From the NCBI RefSeq assembly GCF_032118995.1, contig NC_092660.1, positions 17,222,501-17,286,500 on the forward strand: 64,000 bases of DNA, read 5' to 3'. The position numbers were made by a program, and so were the translations under genes. Under the pieces are notes generated by a model. It searched no databases and was not told the DNA's origin. It worked only from the letters and a program-made list of their open reading frames with translations. Shown in pieces: positions 10,753-22,901 of the stretch (position 1 is the stretch's first letter; each line of letters starts with the position of its first letter). This DNA comes from Asterias amurensis (lineage: Eukaryota; Echinodermata; Asteroidea; Forcipulatida; Asteriidae).

Positions 10753-11128
10753 TTAAAGGGAAGGTACACGTTTGGTAATTACTCAAAACAAATATTAACT
10801 TAAAAACTGACTTGGTAATGACCATTGGAGAGCTGTTGGTAATATAAAACTTTGTGGTAAACGACTCCCTCTGAAGTAACGTAGTTTTTGAGTAAGAGGT
10901 AATTTCTCACTAAAATAACAAAAAGACTTCTATCTAGAAGTCTTTTATTCCTATCTGAAAGGCACACAAATTCGTCTAACAAGGGTATTTTTTCTTTCAT
11001 CATTTTCTCGCTACTTCGATGACCAATTGAGCCCAAATTTCCACAGGCTGGTTATTTTATGGTTATGATGGGATACACCAAGTGAGAAGACTAGTCTTTG
11101 ACAATAACCAAACGTACTTTCCCTTTAA
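10753..11128. mobile_element. T1-related TIR element (variant ends)
   Basis: Same body as T1 in inverted orientation, but with ends TTAAAGGGAAGGTACACGTT and AACGTACTTTCCCTTTAA. This end variant is shared with the copy at 19797-20044, which defines a subfamily. Confidence 0.8.
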
Positions 11129-13357
11129 CCGGCGATTGATAACCAAATTTAGTTTTCTAAACAGGTTTCCCCAAAAGGGTCGTGTATATTATCATGCCCG
11201 AATAAACCGGGCCTTGACAACCACGCTTAGGTTGTAAACAGTTATTGTTTATGGCATTACATTGAACCTAATGCGTTTAGCGCTGCTTGTCGTTGATATT
11301 GTACTTTACATAAAAGAAGAACGAAGGCTTATAACTTGATTTGTAAAAAAACCTTGTGTATTCAAATTGTGTTTCGTTTCCAAGAATTGATTGACTGGAA
11401 TCGATCTTGTTTGTGATGATAGGACAATGACTGCGTCTGTTAGCCATGCAGGGAACATTATACATGCCAGTGTGCATTGTACTCAATAGTACATGTTCCT
11501 GTTAGTCATTTGGACAACATGACAAATTCATAACATCCTTTGCGCTGCGAAGAACCATGGAGGAAGGAAATGGAAGAATGGCTGAATGTCTTGGTCAGAA
11601 GATGCATGACATGGCACTAATGTAATTAACCGCATTGATATGTTATTAAAAAATGCACTATTATTATCAATATCCATTCCTCCATGTCAAGTAACTAAGA
11701 TCTTGGCCTCGGATCGGAACATCAACGGGTGACCGAGCGCCGCTGCATGTTCACGACCTTTCGTAGAGTAATTAAAGGGGGGGTGGTGGTCTAACGCCCA
11801 GTGCAACTTCCTGCGAATGCGAAGCAAATTTTGATGTCGCGCTGCCCTTCGAGTGAATGTTTGCAGTGGATGAAACACCAGTTCAATTGTTGCAAAATAT
11901 CAGTTGAAAATTTTGTGAAGTCAAAATTTGTATCGCATAATGAACCGGGCTTTAATCAGAAGGACATTATGTATGTCTTCTGGTTAATCAAAACTTTCAC
12001 TCGTTTGCAATTACGCGTTCGGAGTATGGAGGTTTGTTTTTAACTGAAGAATTACTGGATGTTTTCCTTCGTCGATGGTTATTGTGTGTGTTCTATATAC
12101 ACACTAATTAGGCCTATAAGAGTGAATGTAGTTGGTAAACGTGTTTAATTGAGAGCCAATTGAATAGCAAAATGGATAATCCATTTAGACTCTTTAAGCC
12201 TTCGACTGTTCCGATTGTTACGTTATGGGGTAGGGGATAAAGTGTATAAATTCATTCAGTTCTCATGATGGTATTATTTGCGGCCGGAGGAGCTATAGTG
12301 GGATAAACACCAGCCTGTGAGATGACTAGAATCATCTATTCTTGAACCTTTCTTCCCACCTTTCTTCCCAACGTGCATATATGCATATAGCTAATTGGCG
12401 TTTGGGAAGCTCTGACAAATAATAGAGTATTGAGCACGGCAATGCAAGGAGTTTTAGTCCGAAACGTTTGTGAGGACATATGGTCATTCTCAATGCTGAG
12501 AACAATCTTGTTAAGTAGGATTTGAAACTTTGCATGGTGGAAATACGACATGGAAAGATTTTCAGTAACACCATGTAGTGACTATCTCTAATGAGTTCGG
12601 GCTTTCTCCAGAAGACGATCAACTGATCGAAACGTCGAGTTGAAACCAACGGATCCTTTCAGAACCACCCCAACTCATTAGAGTCAATACATGGTGTTAC
12701 CGCAATCTTTCCATAACAATCTTGTTAATGGGCTCTTCTTGGAGTCGGCACATCTTCAGTTTCTTTCTCCAATTGTAGCCTTTTCTGAGAAAGCAGACTG
12801 TGGCAGACATGTGTTTTCAAACAGATTACAGAGCATTGTCACTTTGGTGTAAAACTAATCGATGATATTTTTGTCACAACTCCACAGAGACACGAGATAA
12901 CAGTTTGGGGCCTATACAATTTGCAAACTGAATAGCTGCAGAGAATCCAACTGTGAAATATTACGTTACACGAGTAAAAACGGAGGGCATCCTTACCGTG
13001 CGTTCAATATATTATGGATACCAGGTTATGATTTCTCTCAGAAGACCGTATCAAATTTGATGTCCATGACAAACAACATGGGAAAGTCGCTTTCTGTAAC
13101 TAGTAGGTCGCTCATTATACCACTGGATTCGCTTCGAAAGGGTGCACACTACTAAATAGGAGAAACGGAGCGTCGAGCTCATTAATATTGTTCGCGAACC
13201 CTCAAGATATTCTATATGAGACAGATTTGAGAGCCCCCCCCCCCCCCAAATGGTGTAAAAAATATATATAAAAAAGTGCTTAATTGTGACCCGGGGTGTT
13301 GACTTCAAAGTGTATGTCTTTCTGATGACACTGAGCCATAAAACGAAGTTCTATATG
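11129..13357. other. Intergenic, no gene recognised
   Basis: No frame here has recognisable protein similarity or plausible splice structure. 12540-12720 contains two inverted stretches (AACACCATGTA with TACATGGTGTTAC; AATGAGTTCGGG with CAACTCATT) around GATCGAAACGTCGAG, a motif often seen at retroelement ends. A 17-base C tract is at about 13231-13247. Confidence 0.4.
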
Positions 13358-13720
13358 TTAAAGACAGTGGACACTATTGGTAATCGTCAAAGACCAGTCT
13401 TCTCACTTGGTATATCTCAACATATACATAAAATAACAAACCTGTCAAAATTTGAGCTCGATTGGTCGTCGGAGTTACGAGATAATAATGAAAGACAAAA
13501 CACCCTTGTCACACGAAGTTGTGTGCTTTTAGATGGTTGATTCCGAGACCTCAAATTCTAAACTTGAGGTCTCGAAATCAAATTCGGCGAAAAAAGCTTC
13601 TTTCTCGAAAACTACGTCACTTCAGAGGGTCCCCTTTCTCACAATGTTTTATACCATCAATCTCTCCCAATTACTCATTACTTATTTTGAGTAATTACCA
13701 ATAGTGTCCACTGCCTTTAA
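13358..13720. mobile_element. T1 TIR element, full copy
   Basis: Complete copy with both ends (GACAGTGGACACTATTGGTA and the inverse), the central hairpin CTCAAATTCTAAACTTGAGG, and a small internal deletion near the right end. Confidence 0.85.
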
Positions 13721-15425
13721 GGACATTCAAAATTGATGCTCGGAGGTTCGGAAAATAATTACATACAGGAATAACTTGACGGGCCCAGAGACTCCCCATA
13801 TTAAATTAAGCTGAGGATTAAGTTCAGGAGTCAAAGAATATTGACCCTTTTTGAGACTTATTTTTTCGTGTATTTTTAAATATTTAGCATTTTGCATAGC
13901 ATGCCATGGGAGTATACAAGTAGTAGGGTACACCCGATAAAGGATTCTAAAAATAAAATTGTGTTTGTTTTGTCAATAGCAACGGGTCATGACCTTTAAC
14001 TCGACATCCAACTCTAGGGCAGTGTGGTTGCTATGACAACAGGAACGACGTTCAATAAAATATGGCAAGCTTTGGAAAGGCAGGATTTGAGACGTTTTTA
14101 TGGGTGGCAATATTGTTGACGAGTCACTCTATATGGCTCGGTTTGTTTGAGAGGAAACTGTTGTTGACGTACTTCGTGGTGATAGGGAAACAGAAATCAG
14201 GCGGTTTATTACCGATGTAGTGTCCGTTTGTATGACCCCGCACTGTAAAAACTGTGTTCAACACAAATGTTGTACACTTTTTGAACTTGTTTAATGATAA
14301 ACATCGTTTTGAACCACATGCTCGAATGGTTTGTTGCATTCAAACACACACATGACATTAGGTTATACATGTACAATACAAAATTTATGCTTTGAGATGT
14401 GATGAAAATTGAAAGTGATTTCAGAGTGTAGTTAGTAGGCCCAGATACAGAGACAACCATCAATTTGTAACTGATGCTTGTGCAATGTGATCGGTTTTCT
14501 GACGACGATACTGGTCAAAACGTCGTGACCACACCGGCTCTCCTCGGTGCCAACACTAGTCTTCCAAAGAGAGTTTTTATACCCGCAAGTCTACTATCTA
14601 TAGTAACATTTCCGTAATTTTGAAACATCTTCGAAAATCATTTTAATGGGAATAAAATCAAGAAACAATTAGCCCGTTAAAGGGTGAGGATCAAAATTTA
14701 CAAGAGAACAAAGAAGTTAACTGAAGTTAACTCCAGTGTCAATGTAATGTACTACTTTAAACATGGAGAAGAAAATAAAACACGGAAAACGGTTTATACT
14801 CACGAGGAACTCAGTTGGAACATGTACAAAATCCGTCTTAAAACTTTCTTGAAAGAACTTGGCAGGGCAGGGAGGTTTATAAGGAGACTAGCTACACACA
14901 CAAAAATTCACGGGGTAGTTTACCTTCGCAAGTGCCAGAACGGTATATGCAATTCCCAGCACAACAAACAGGCTGACAACAAAGCAATTCAGGTTTTATT
15001 TAGCAACCACCTTTTCACTGAACAGGTTTGTTGTAATGGTCCACTCTGGTAGTTTGTGACACGTTTTGTGTTAGTTTCATTCTAGTCCTATAGTTGCTGA
15101 CAATAATCACTGTCCTGCACCATGGTCCCACGGAGAGCCTAAATTGCCCATTTGTCCCCGAAATGCATGCAACAAGGACACACAGTGACGCTCTACAATA
15201 AGTCACGAACCCCGTTGCACGGCGTTGGTCGTTACCATAGAAACACTGTTTTACACGCGATTTGTTTTCCAGTGAGAGTGTTCACTCATGAATCATGGGT
15301 TTATTTAGACAAAATGATTGCGGGACAAAAATACTGCCTTTACACCTCTTTTGTGTGTCATTCCTCAATGGTCATGAAGGCCTATACCCCTCCCTGCGTG
15401 GTGGGTAAAAAAGGCCCTGCGTGTT
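13721..15425. other. Intergenic, no gene recognised
   Basis: Open frames up to 128 codons occur but show no family signature, and none has supporting splice or neighbour evidence. GACGATACTGGTCAAAACGT at about 14501-14520 resembles a motif common near retroelement 3' ends. Confidence 0.35.
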
Positions 15426-15811
15426 CAAAGGCATTGGACAATATTGTTAATTACTCAAAACAGTTGTTAAATAGTAACATTCAATGGAGAGCTGTTGATA
15501 GTATAAATCATTGTGAGAAACGGCTCCCTCTGAAGTAACTTAGTTTTCGAGAAAGAAGTAATTTTTCCACAAAAATATTTGAATTTGATTTGGAGACCTC
15601 AGAATTAGAATTTGAGGTCCTCGAAATCAAGCATCTGAAAGCGCACAACTTCGTGTGACAATGGTGTTTTTCTTCCATTATCATCTCGCAACTTGGACGA
15701 CCAATTGGGTTCAAATTTTCACAAGTTTGTTATTTTGTGCATAAGTTAAGAAACACCAATTAGTGAAAAGACTAATCATTGACAATTACCAAATGTTTCC
15801 AGTGTCTTTCA
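15426..15811. mobile_element. T1 TIR element, inverted orientation
   Basis: Complete but diverged copy; GGCATTGGACAATATTGTTA at one end and CCAAATGTTTCCAGTGTCTT at the other. The central hairpin is at about 15590-15630. Confidence 0.8.
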
Positions 15812-16179
15812 AGTGTGTTGATAGCTTTTATTTAGTTGTATCACGTTGTATAATCCTTTAGTACTGGAACTGTGAGGTTCCCGCTATCGTCTCGTTCGTT
15901 GACACGATAGCGGAACGAACCTCATTTAGATCTAGGAGTACCTTTTGTAGATCAAGTTTTTGGCCATGACAGTAATTCCTACTCACTGTGAATTAAGATG
16001 CATGTTATTTCATTTACCTGTGGAAGTTTCAGCTTTATTAAGTTTTTGAGAAAAATGTAAAAATTACAGAGCAATGTTTTCAGGGGTGTCGCGTAAATCC
16101 ATTCACCAAAACTAATTCACCATAATTGCCGTGAAATTGTTTTACAAAATAAACAAGAAAAACAGCAATTATTTATTCG

Positions 16180-16292
16180 AAGGGAAGCTTTCTACCATCA
16201 TTATTTTTAAACTGTGTATTACTTATTAGTCATGACGTAAATCTTTGGAATTTTTGTTTTGTGTCACAAAAAGTACCCAACCCCTTAAATGG
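16180..16292. mobile_element. T3 TIR element fragment
   Basis: Only the right end of T3 remains: AAGGGAAGCTTTCTACCATC, then TTTTGTGTCACAAAAAGTAC and CCCTTAAA. Confidence 0.6.
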
Positions 16293-16721
16293 TTCATGAA
16301 CGAACACGGCAATATAATTCAGTTTTAATGCAATGTGCTAAATAAATCTGACTTACGTCTTTGGCTTTCAGCTGCAACCCCGTGAGTTTATTTGGTAAAA
16401 GACAGTTTTCGTACGGCGCTTCAACATGCATTTACAGCCAAACTAGGCAACTAGCTACGAAAGTTGCCTAAGCACACAACATAATACATTTTTACCCTCA
16501 ATATGAGTTTGATTGGTATGTCCCCTTTATGCAACCATCTGTATAACAAACCCCTGAATCGTATATGAACCAAAACTTCGATTATATATAATTATGGTGG
16601 TTGGCCTGGTTCTGGTGAATCATCAAATGGGACGTAAATAGCAGGCGCTAGTGGCTAAAGATGCACATACATTTTTTATACATACCCCCCCTCCCCGGCT
16701 ACGGGTTATATTGCTTTTTTA

Positions 16722-17263
16722 TAACACCCCTTGCAAGTATTCTGCCTGCTCATTGGTTTAGAGCGCGTCACATGACATTTCTTAGTTTTGCTAGACGACG
16801 GCCGTGTGATAGTGCGTCGGTTTGCCATGCGCTAGTCCGAAGACTAGCACACGGCGCCGTGCGCTAGTCCGACAGACTAGCACACGGCGTGCAGTACCCA
16901 GACGTCCGTTGCGTGTACGAGGATGATAAATTAATAGTCTGTAACCATTTCGGATTGCACCACACTACATGCAACACAGTAAGTAAAAGTGTTTGCAATC
17001 TGTATTCGCGTCGTCCGTGGATTGTAGCATTCAGGTCTGTAACTTAATAATAATAGTACAGTATTTAGAAATGTTTGGGGTGTTATAAAACAAATATTGA
17101 CTGCTTTTACTCGTGCAATGGTTAAAAACTATGACTCCCTCGGTGATCCCGGGAGCGTTCTATTTTCCCTCGGCTTCGCCTCGGGAAAATAGAACGCTCC
17201 GGGGATCACCTCGGGAGTCATAGTTTTAACCATAGCACTCGAAGCAGTCAATATTTGTATAAA
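16722..17263. mobile_element. Composite TIR/palindrome element, copy 1
   Basis: Left part 16722-17091 is bounded by TTATAACACCCC and GGGGTGTTATAA. It contains nested inverted motifs built on CTAGTCCGAAGACTAGCACA. The right part, about 17093-17263, is a near-perfect palindrome: ACAAATATTGACTGCTT, then a GGAAAATAGAACGCTCCGGG arm and its inverse. Inverted relatives are at 60569-61650. Small open frames inside are repeat-derived. Confidence 0.8.
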
Positions 17264-17309
17264 ATTGGTGGATCCTGTAAATTTGCTGGTAACCTATCCC
17301 ATTCTGATT

Positions 17310-17520
17310 TGGGCCCAATTTCATGAATCTGTTTAATTAAGCAGAACATGCTGATTGACACATTTCTTTGCTGAGCAAAAGTTATGTGGGCCACCTGTCA
17401 CAGCAATGTAAAAAACGCAATTTTGGCTGGTAACCTGTTTCCGGCAATACTTTCCTGTGTTAAGCAAACGTTTTTGCTTATACTAGCAGGTTTTAAGGTC
17501 GGCCCAGGTCTATGATACAT
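17310..17520. mobile_element. Decayed GGGCCCAATTTCAT-type element
   Basis: Starts with GGGCCCAATTTCATGAATCT, like the M1 elements at 37641 and 41700, and carries GCTTAACACAG/TTAAGCAAAC style arms. The right end is not clear. Confidence 0.4.
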
Positions 17521-17679
17521 AACAATAATCAAATTATTAGCTTGTCTGTGTACGGGTTGTGATTGCGCAGGTGTAATATGGTTCAGCATTCAGTTATAGA
17601 TTTGGATCTATAACAAAAAAAGTCTTTGAAATAAAAAATTGTTTTAGTCTAAACTTGGCTAAATTGAATGTCGGTCACT

Positions 17680-18066
17680 TCGTACCCAAGTCACTTCGTA
17701 CCCAAGTCACTTCGTACCCCAAGTTACTTCGTACTTATTCGTACCCGTTCGTACCCAATTTGATCTTCCTGTACAAAAGTTGATAAACCCCATTCGGAAT
17801 AGCAAACAAGAAATTGCAACAATCATTTTGTTTTAACTGTTTTATTCAGTGAGTGTCAGCTTGCAACAAGGATTATAGCCATGCCCCTAAACTTAATTGG
17901 TTTTCAGCGAGTCTAGACCGAAACAGGTCAACTCGTACCCAAGTCAACTCGTACCCAAGTCAACTCGTACCCAAAATATTGTACCCAAGTCAACTCGTAC
18001 CAAAGTCAACTCGTACCTAGGTCAACTCGTACCCAGGTCAACTCGTACCCAAGTCAACTCGTACCG
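17680..18066 (+). repeat. Minisatellite, 16-bp unit AAGTCAACTCGTACCC
   Basis: Two blocks. 17680-17760 has about four units of the variant AAGTCACTTCGTACCC. 17925-18066 has about nine units of AAGTCAACTCGTACCC with small changes. The reverse-complement form recurs at 18854-18955. Confidence 0.9.
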
Positions 18067-18853
18067 TACAACGTACGTTGTATGCCGAAACGGAGAATTT
18101 CCGTGCGGTATGACTTTGTAAGCGATAGGAAATAAAAATGATATTCTACCATCATATGGAGCTCACTTTTATTAATAATAATCTCACGAATTTCGTTTTT
18201 AATAATGTTTGTTCATCTCATTTCTGCCCTTTTTCCGCTAGGATATTCATTCAGATCCATTGTGGTTTCTTTTAAATTCCCGTGTTGAAGGGTCGCCGTG
18301 AAAGGCGTTGAGCAGATCAGATGCACACTAGTTCTTCGTATCAAGGAGGTATAAATATTTCGACCTCCATGTTCATATGAGACCAATTATTTTCAATGAA
18401 AAAATATACTATGTATAAAACGCAACCCTTCATGTTTACCTTGGTGTTTTTCCTGTTAAAGTGTTCCCAAAAGAAAATTTCATGGTAAGAATTCATTCAA
18501 TTCATTCATTTGCGTTATGTTCTGATTATCGTTTTCCGATTCAAACAAGTACATTTTAACAAGTATACTGTTTCACTTTTTTCAACCAAAACACTTTGCG
18601 TAAATTCTTATTATCTTTTTCCGAATAAAAAAAACCAAAAAATTCATTCTAACAAGCCTAATTAAAAAAAAAGTTCTCTGATTAATTTTCCCCACCGATA
18701 GGGCCTAAGTAAAAAAAAAACTGCAACATGAAAAAAAACAAGAAAACAAAATCATTGCAACAATGAATAGCTAAATGTATGATTAACAATATAAATAAAT
18801 AAATTAAACTACAATATTTATCAGGACGAGTAAAAAAAAATTGTAAACATTTA

Positions 18854-18955
18854 TTTGGGTGCGAGTTGACTTGGGTACGAGTTGACTCAGGTACGAGTTG
18901 ACTCGGGTACAAGTTGACTTAGGTACGAGTTGACTTGGGTACGAGTTGACTTGAC
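18854..18955 (-). repeat. Minisatellite, same 16-bp unit, inverted
   Basis: About six units of GGGTACGAGTTGACTT, the reverse complement of the block ending at 18066. The two blocks face each other across roughly 790 bp. Confidence 0.9.
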
Positions 18956-19088
18956 CATATACATCTTCTATACATTCTGTGGTTGTTTTTTGTACAAGTT
19001 GAGACAATAATAAAATGGGAATAATCACCCTAGAAAGTGCAACGTTTTTATAAAGATTCAAAGATATGACTAATAACAATGGATAACT

Positions 19089-19206
19089 TTCCGTATGGCG
19101 CCACCACTTTTTCACTCATTTTTACAAAAAGTGATATCTCATTGAGGTAAATTAGATACTAAATTATTTCATATCGAGTGAAAAAGTGCTGGCGCCATAC
19201 GGAAAC
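19089..19206. mobile_element. Short MITE with 29-bp TIRs
   Basis: TTCCGTATGGCGCCACCACT at the left and its inverse (GCTGGCGCCATACGGAAA) at the right, 118 bp in all. Only one mismatch is visible in the arms. Confidence 0.85.
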
Positions 19207-19796
19207 TTTTCCATAACAACAATTATTGTTAAGAAATGGAGAATTGTGGTGTTGCGAAACTCAATGAACAAACAATTAAAAATACCATGTACAATGTTCT
19301 ATGACTCGTAGAGATATCCAATAATCAAAACAAACCTACCTTCAAACTTCCGTTAATAGCACTGCATTCTGATTATTCAACACGTATTCGATACAGGGAA
19401 TGTTTCTTCACGGGTGTGCTCCTGTAATTCAGCAACCGTCACACAATAATGACTTGTGGCGATCGTCGTAAACATATCAAATATGAATATCTAAAGCATG
19501 GCTTAACAATACATACGACAATGGTCCATTAGGAATTACTCTATGAGGTCGTTAACATACCCTATTACGTCTACAGTTAAAGCTGTGCTCTGAATGGATA
19601 CAAAAAAGTGATATCAAGCCTGCGTGGCAGGTCGTTACCTAGACTTGACTCAAGTCCCAAACCCGTGCCATGCCATCGCCAGAAAACTATTGTTTTGTGC
19701 ATGCATTCCCCAACCTGTTCCGCAAGCGGCGGGACAAGCGCGCACTGTTGTAACGGCTTGTTTGCTATAGTAGTACTGTAGTTGGCGCGATATGCT

Positions 19797-20044
19797 TTAA
19801 AGGGAATGTACACATTTGGTAACTGTCAAAGACCGGTGTCCGCACTTGGCGTATCCCATCATAAGCATAAAATAACAAGTCTGTGAAAAGTTGAGCTCAA
19901 TTGGTCATCGGAGTTGTGAAAAAATGATGAAAGTCATTGCCCACAATGTTTTATACTACCAACAGCTCCCCTATGCTCGTTATTAAGTCAGTTTTTAAGT
20001 TCATATTTGTTTTGAGTAATTACCAAACGTGTACTTCCCTTTAA
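19797..20044. mobile_element. T1-related TIR element with internal deletion
   Basis: Ends TTAAAGGGAATGTACACATT and its inverse. The central hairpin and neighbouring 130 bp are missing, leaving 248 bp. Confidence 0.75.
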
Positions 20045-20489
20045 GGACCTCTTACACGAGAACGGGACTTGAATCGAGTCTAGTTGTTACCAAGCCACAA
20101 GTCAGTCATGTGTAACAGGACAACAGGAGCACAGGACCCCCCTTAGGCGTTCATTCACTCTTTGCTTAATCCTATAATCGATGGTTATCTTCTTGACAGC
20201 CAGCTTATCGATTATAAAAGTCTTTCTTGTTTGTTGTTACTGACTAGTGATTTTAGGATTTAATTCAAAAGGCCAAGCTGTTGCTTGTAGAAGGTTTTCA
20301 GCGTCGAGGAAGTGACTTTTATGTCATTTAACAATGGGACAAGGATAATGTGAGTTTCAAATTAAGTAAGTTATCTTCAGACATGATTAAATGACCCTCT
20401 GAACATTGAGTTATAATTTTTATAAACGAGGCTATACTTATAGAAAGTTCTTTATTTGTACGTGGTTTGCGAGAGTTCCTCTCTGTTGA

Positions 20490-20517
20490 CCCCCCACCCC
20501 CCCCCCCCCCCCCCTCC
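20490..20517 (+). repeat. C homopolymer-rich tract
   Basis: CCCCCCACCC followed by about 18 C. Likely length-variable. Confidence 0.9.
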
Positions 20518-20670
20518 GTGGATATTCTGTACCCCAAGCATAATACGGCAAACTCTAGGTCGATCCGTGTCCATAATCACCTTTCACCTACATTCATATG
20601 CAGACGAACGAAAATGCTAACATTCTTTTCTTGCAACTCAAATTCTCACTTATTTTGTGCTCTGTGTTGA

Positions 20671-20929
20671 CCAAAGATTATAGAGCGCCGCAAGGCGCAA
20701 GATGCGGAACTCGGGCTGAAATGTGAAATCCCACTGGATGCCATTTCGGCAAGTAACTCTTTTGATACAACAATAGATCAGTGCAGATCAGTGCAGACAA
20801 TGACCATTCCTATCAATGGGAAACAAAACATTCACTTGCTGAAATGGCGTCCATGCGTATTTCACGTTCCAACAATAGATTAAACTTCAGTTCCGCATCT
20901 TGCGCCTTGCGGCGCTCTATAATCTTTGG
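20671..20929. mobile_element. MITE with 40-bp TIRs and TSD TGTTGA
   Basis: CCAAAGATTATAGAGCGCCG begins the left arm and CGGCGCTCTATAATCTTTGG ends the right. The arms stay paired for about 40 bp. TGTTGA at 20665-20670 and 20930-20935 is a direct 6-bp duplication of the target. The host sequence on the right (ACATACACCAAGTGAGAA) is T1, so this element jumped into a T1 copy. Confidence 0.9.
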
Positions 20930-20935
20930 TGTTGA

Positions 20936-21475
20936 CATACACCAAGTGAGAATGTGACAATATCACCAAACATGTCTATGGGCGCACGTGGGTAATTATC
21001 TGCACACGTTCATCCTATAGAAAAAAAATCGCCACACACCGGGGTCGACCCAGGGAAGCTAAACGAACGCACCCAATATAGTATAGAGGGCGCAAACTAC
21101 CAATCTGAGCAGATGTGCCTGAACATCTGACGTCACACAGTTGCAAGAAAATAATGAATTAAGGAAAACAAACACTTGTTGCAAAAATGTGTGTGCTTTC
21201 AGATGCACGAGGAGAGAGGCTTCAGGCCCGAAGTCTTTCTCAGATTCGAATAATTTAGTAAAAAAGTACATGTACCTCCTCCAAAACTATGTTATTTCAG
21301 AAGGAGTCGTTTCTCATAATGTCTACAGCTCCCCGTTGCTCGTTCATTACGTCGTTATGCTAATAATATAGATTTTTACCGTATCCCGTATTACTCAAAA
21401 TAATTGTCAGCATAAAAACTTACTTGATAAAGAGCAATAAGACATTTGTGAGAAACGGCTCCCTCTGAAGTCACG
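20936..21475. mobile_element. Fragmented T1 sequences with an inserted element piece
   Basis: T1-type landmarks (ACACCAAGTGAGAA, GTTGCAAGAAAATAATGA, AAACGGCTCCCTCTGAAGTC) occur out of order. At 20985-21068 there is a piece with GGGTAATTATCTGCACACGT and CGCCACACACCGGGGTCGAC, which matches one arm of the inverted element at 63376-63524. Confidence 0.5.
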
Positions 21476-21636
21476 GAGAGCCAATTTGAAATGTTAGTAT
21501 AATTTAAACTTTTTAGTAATATCATCAGCTTAAACAAAGCAAATATTTATATCAATAATAGCAATTAGTATAAAGACATATCTGCATATTATTAATCATG
21601 CAAAATCAAATAGGCTATGCATGAAGTTGTATAATC

Positions 21637-21972
21637 TTAAAGGCAGTGGACACTATTGGTAATTACTCAAAATAATTATTAGCATAAAACCTTACTTGGT
21701 AACGAGTAATGGGGAGAGGTTGATAGTTTAAAACATTGTGAGAAACGGCTCCCTCTGAAGTAACGTAGTTTACGAGAAAGAAGTTATTTTACCACGAATG
21801 TTCGAGACCTCAGATTTAGAATCTGAAAGGACACAACTTTGTGTGACAAGGGTGTTTTTCTTTCATTATTGAGCTCAAATTTTCTCAGGTTTGTTATTTT
21901 ATGCAAATGTTAATATACACCAAGTGAGAAGACTGGTCTTAGCCAGTTACCAATAGTGTCCAATGTCTTTAA
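21637..21972. mobile_element. T1 TIR element, inverted orientation
   Basis: Ends GGCAGTGGACACTATTGGTA and CAATAGTGTCCAATGTCTTT. The central hairpin is partly deleted. Confidence 0.8.
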
Positions 21973-22289
21973 AACAAATTAACACAAAGATAGTATCATA
22001 AATTACTGCAACATAATTTTAAATTTGATTTTACTCTGTGGAATCCTTAAAATAATGTCATCTGCTCAAAAATGGTGTCACTGCAAACTATTACGGTGCT
22101 ACTGTGAAAAAATACGTTTAAAGAATGTCTGCATAAAAAAGGGTAATAATCAATTAGTAATCCCCTGTATTAAAATAACCACCAAGTATTTAGTTAATAA
22201 CGGTTTACATCAAAATAATCACAGTTGTAACCAACAAACATCTAGTTTACGTCGGTTTACATAAAATGACTGACTAAAACCACCAGGCA

Positions 22290-22830
22290 TCTAATGTCGG
22301 TTGTGCAGAGCTCTGCAGCTCGCCTTATTTCTCGCATTAGGAAATATGAATCGGCGTCTCTTATTCTAAGAGACATACACTGGATACCCATTCACATCCT
22401 CGCATTTCATTCAAAATATGGTTGTTGGCTTATGAATGTTTTTATAATTTTGCGCCTCCCTATTTGATAGAGCTGTTAACACTGTACACATCTTCTAGAA
22501 ATTTTCGTTCAACAAGAACAAATTGTTTGTTATTCCAGCAATGATGACCAAGTCACAGCTTCGCTCACACCGCCTGAACTTTATTGAACAATCCTCCGGA
22601 ACATTTAAAAAAAAAACAAAAAAAAACAACAACATTGACTCCATTGTTAAGTTAAAGATTGCTTTAAAGACGCACTTATTTAACATTTAATTCATCCATT
22701 TTTGTTTGTTTCCCAGTACATCTTGTATTTTGTATTCTGTTTTGTTTTGCTCGAGAGTGCGTATATAGGGACACGTTTAATTGCGTGTGTTATGCGCTAT
22801 ATAAGATTAGTTAATTATTATTATTATCAT
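22290..22830 (+). mobile_element. L2/CR1-like LINE 3' end, decayed
   Basis: Conceptual translation gives SSAARLISRIRKYESASLIL and LRDIHWIPI, then KIALKTHLFNI before a stop. This is the C-terminal region after the reverse transcriptase of L2-type LINEs (AARL, R-Y, LHWLPI, FK--LKTHLF). An A run interrupts it at about 22608-22625. The tail is GCGCTATATAAGATTAGTTA followed by a TTA microsatellite. Confidence 0.7.
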
Positions 22831-22901
22831 TATCGAATCATTTACTAGTAACCCGTTAGGCATCTCATATTTAATGTCGGTTTACATAACTTGTCACCAC
22901 C

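Noticed and set aside
14684..15052. 122-codon plus-strand frame rich in Lys and Asn
   Set aside because: No recognisable family, no upstream promoter or splice evidence, and flanking sequence is repeat-rich. It could be a taxon-specific gene but cannot be supported.
15152..15538. 128-codon plus-strand frame
   Set aside because: Runs into a T1 element at 15426, so a third of it is transposon sequence.
16661..16867. Open frame of 68 codons repeated at 60903-61121
   Set aside because: Both lie inside copies of the composite palindrome element; similarity is due to the repeat and no protein family is recognisable.
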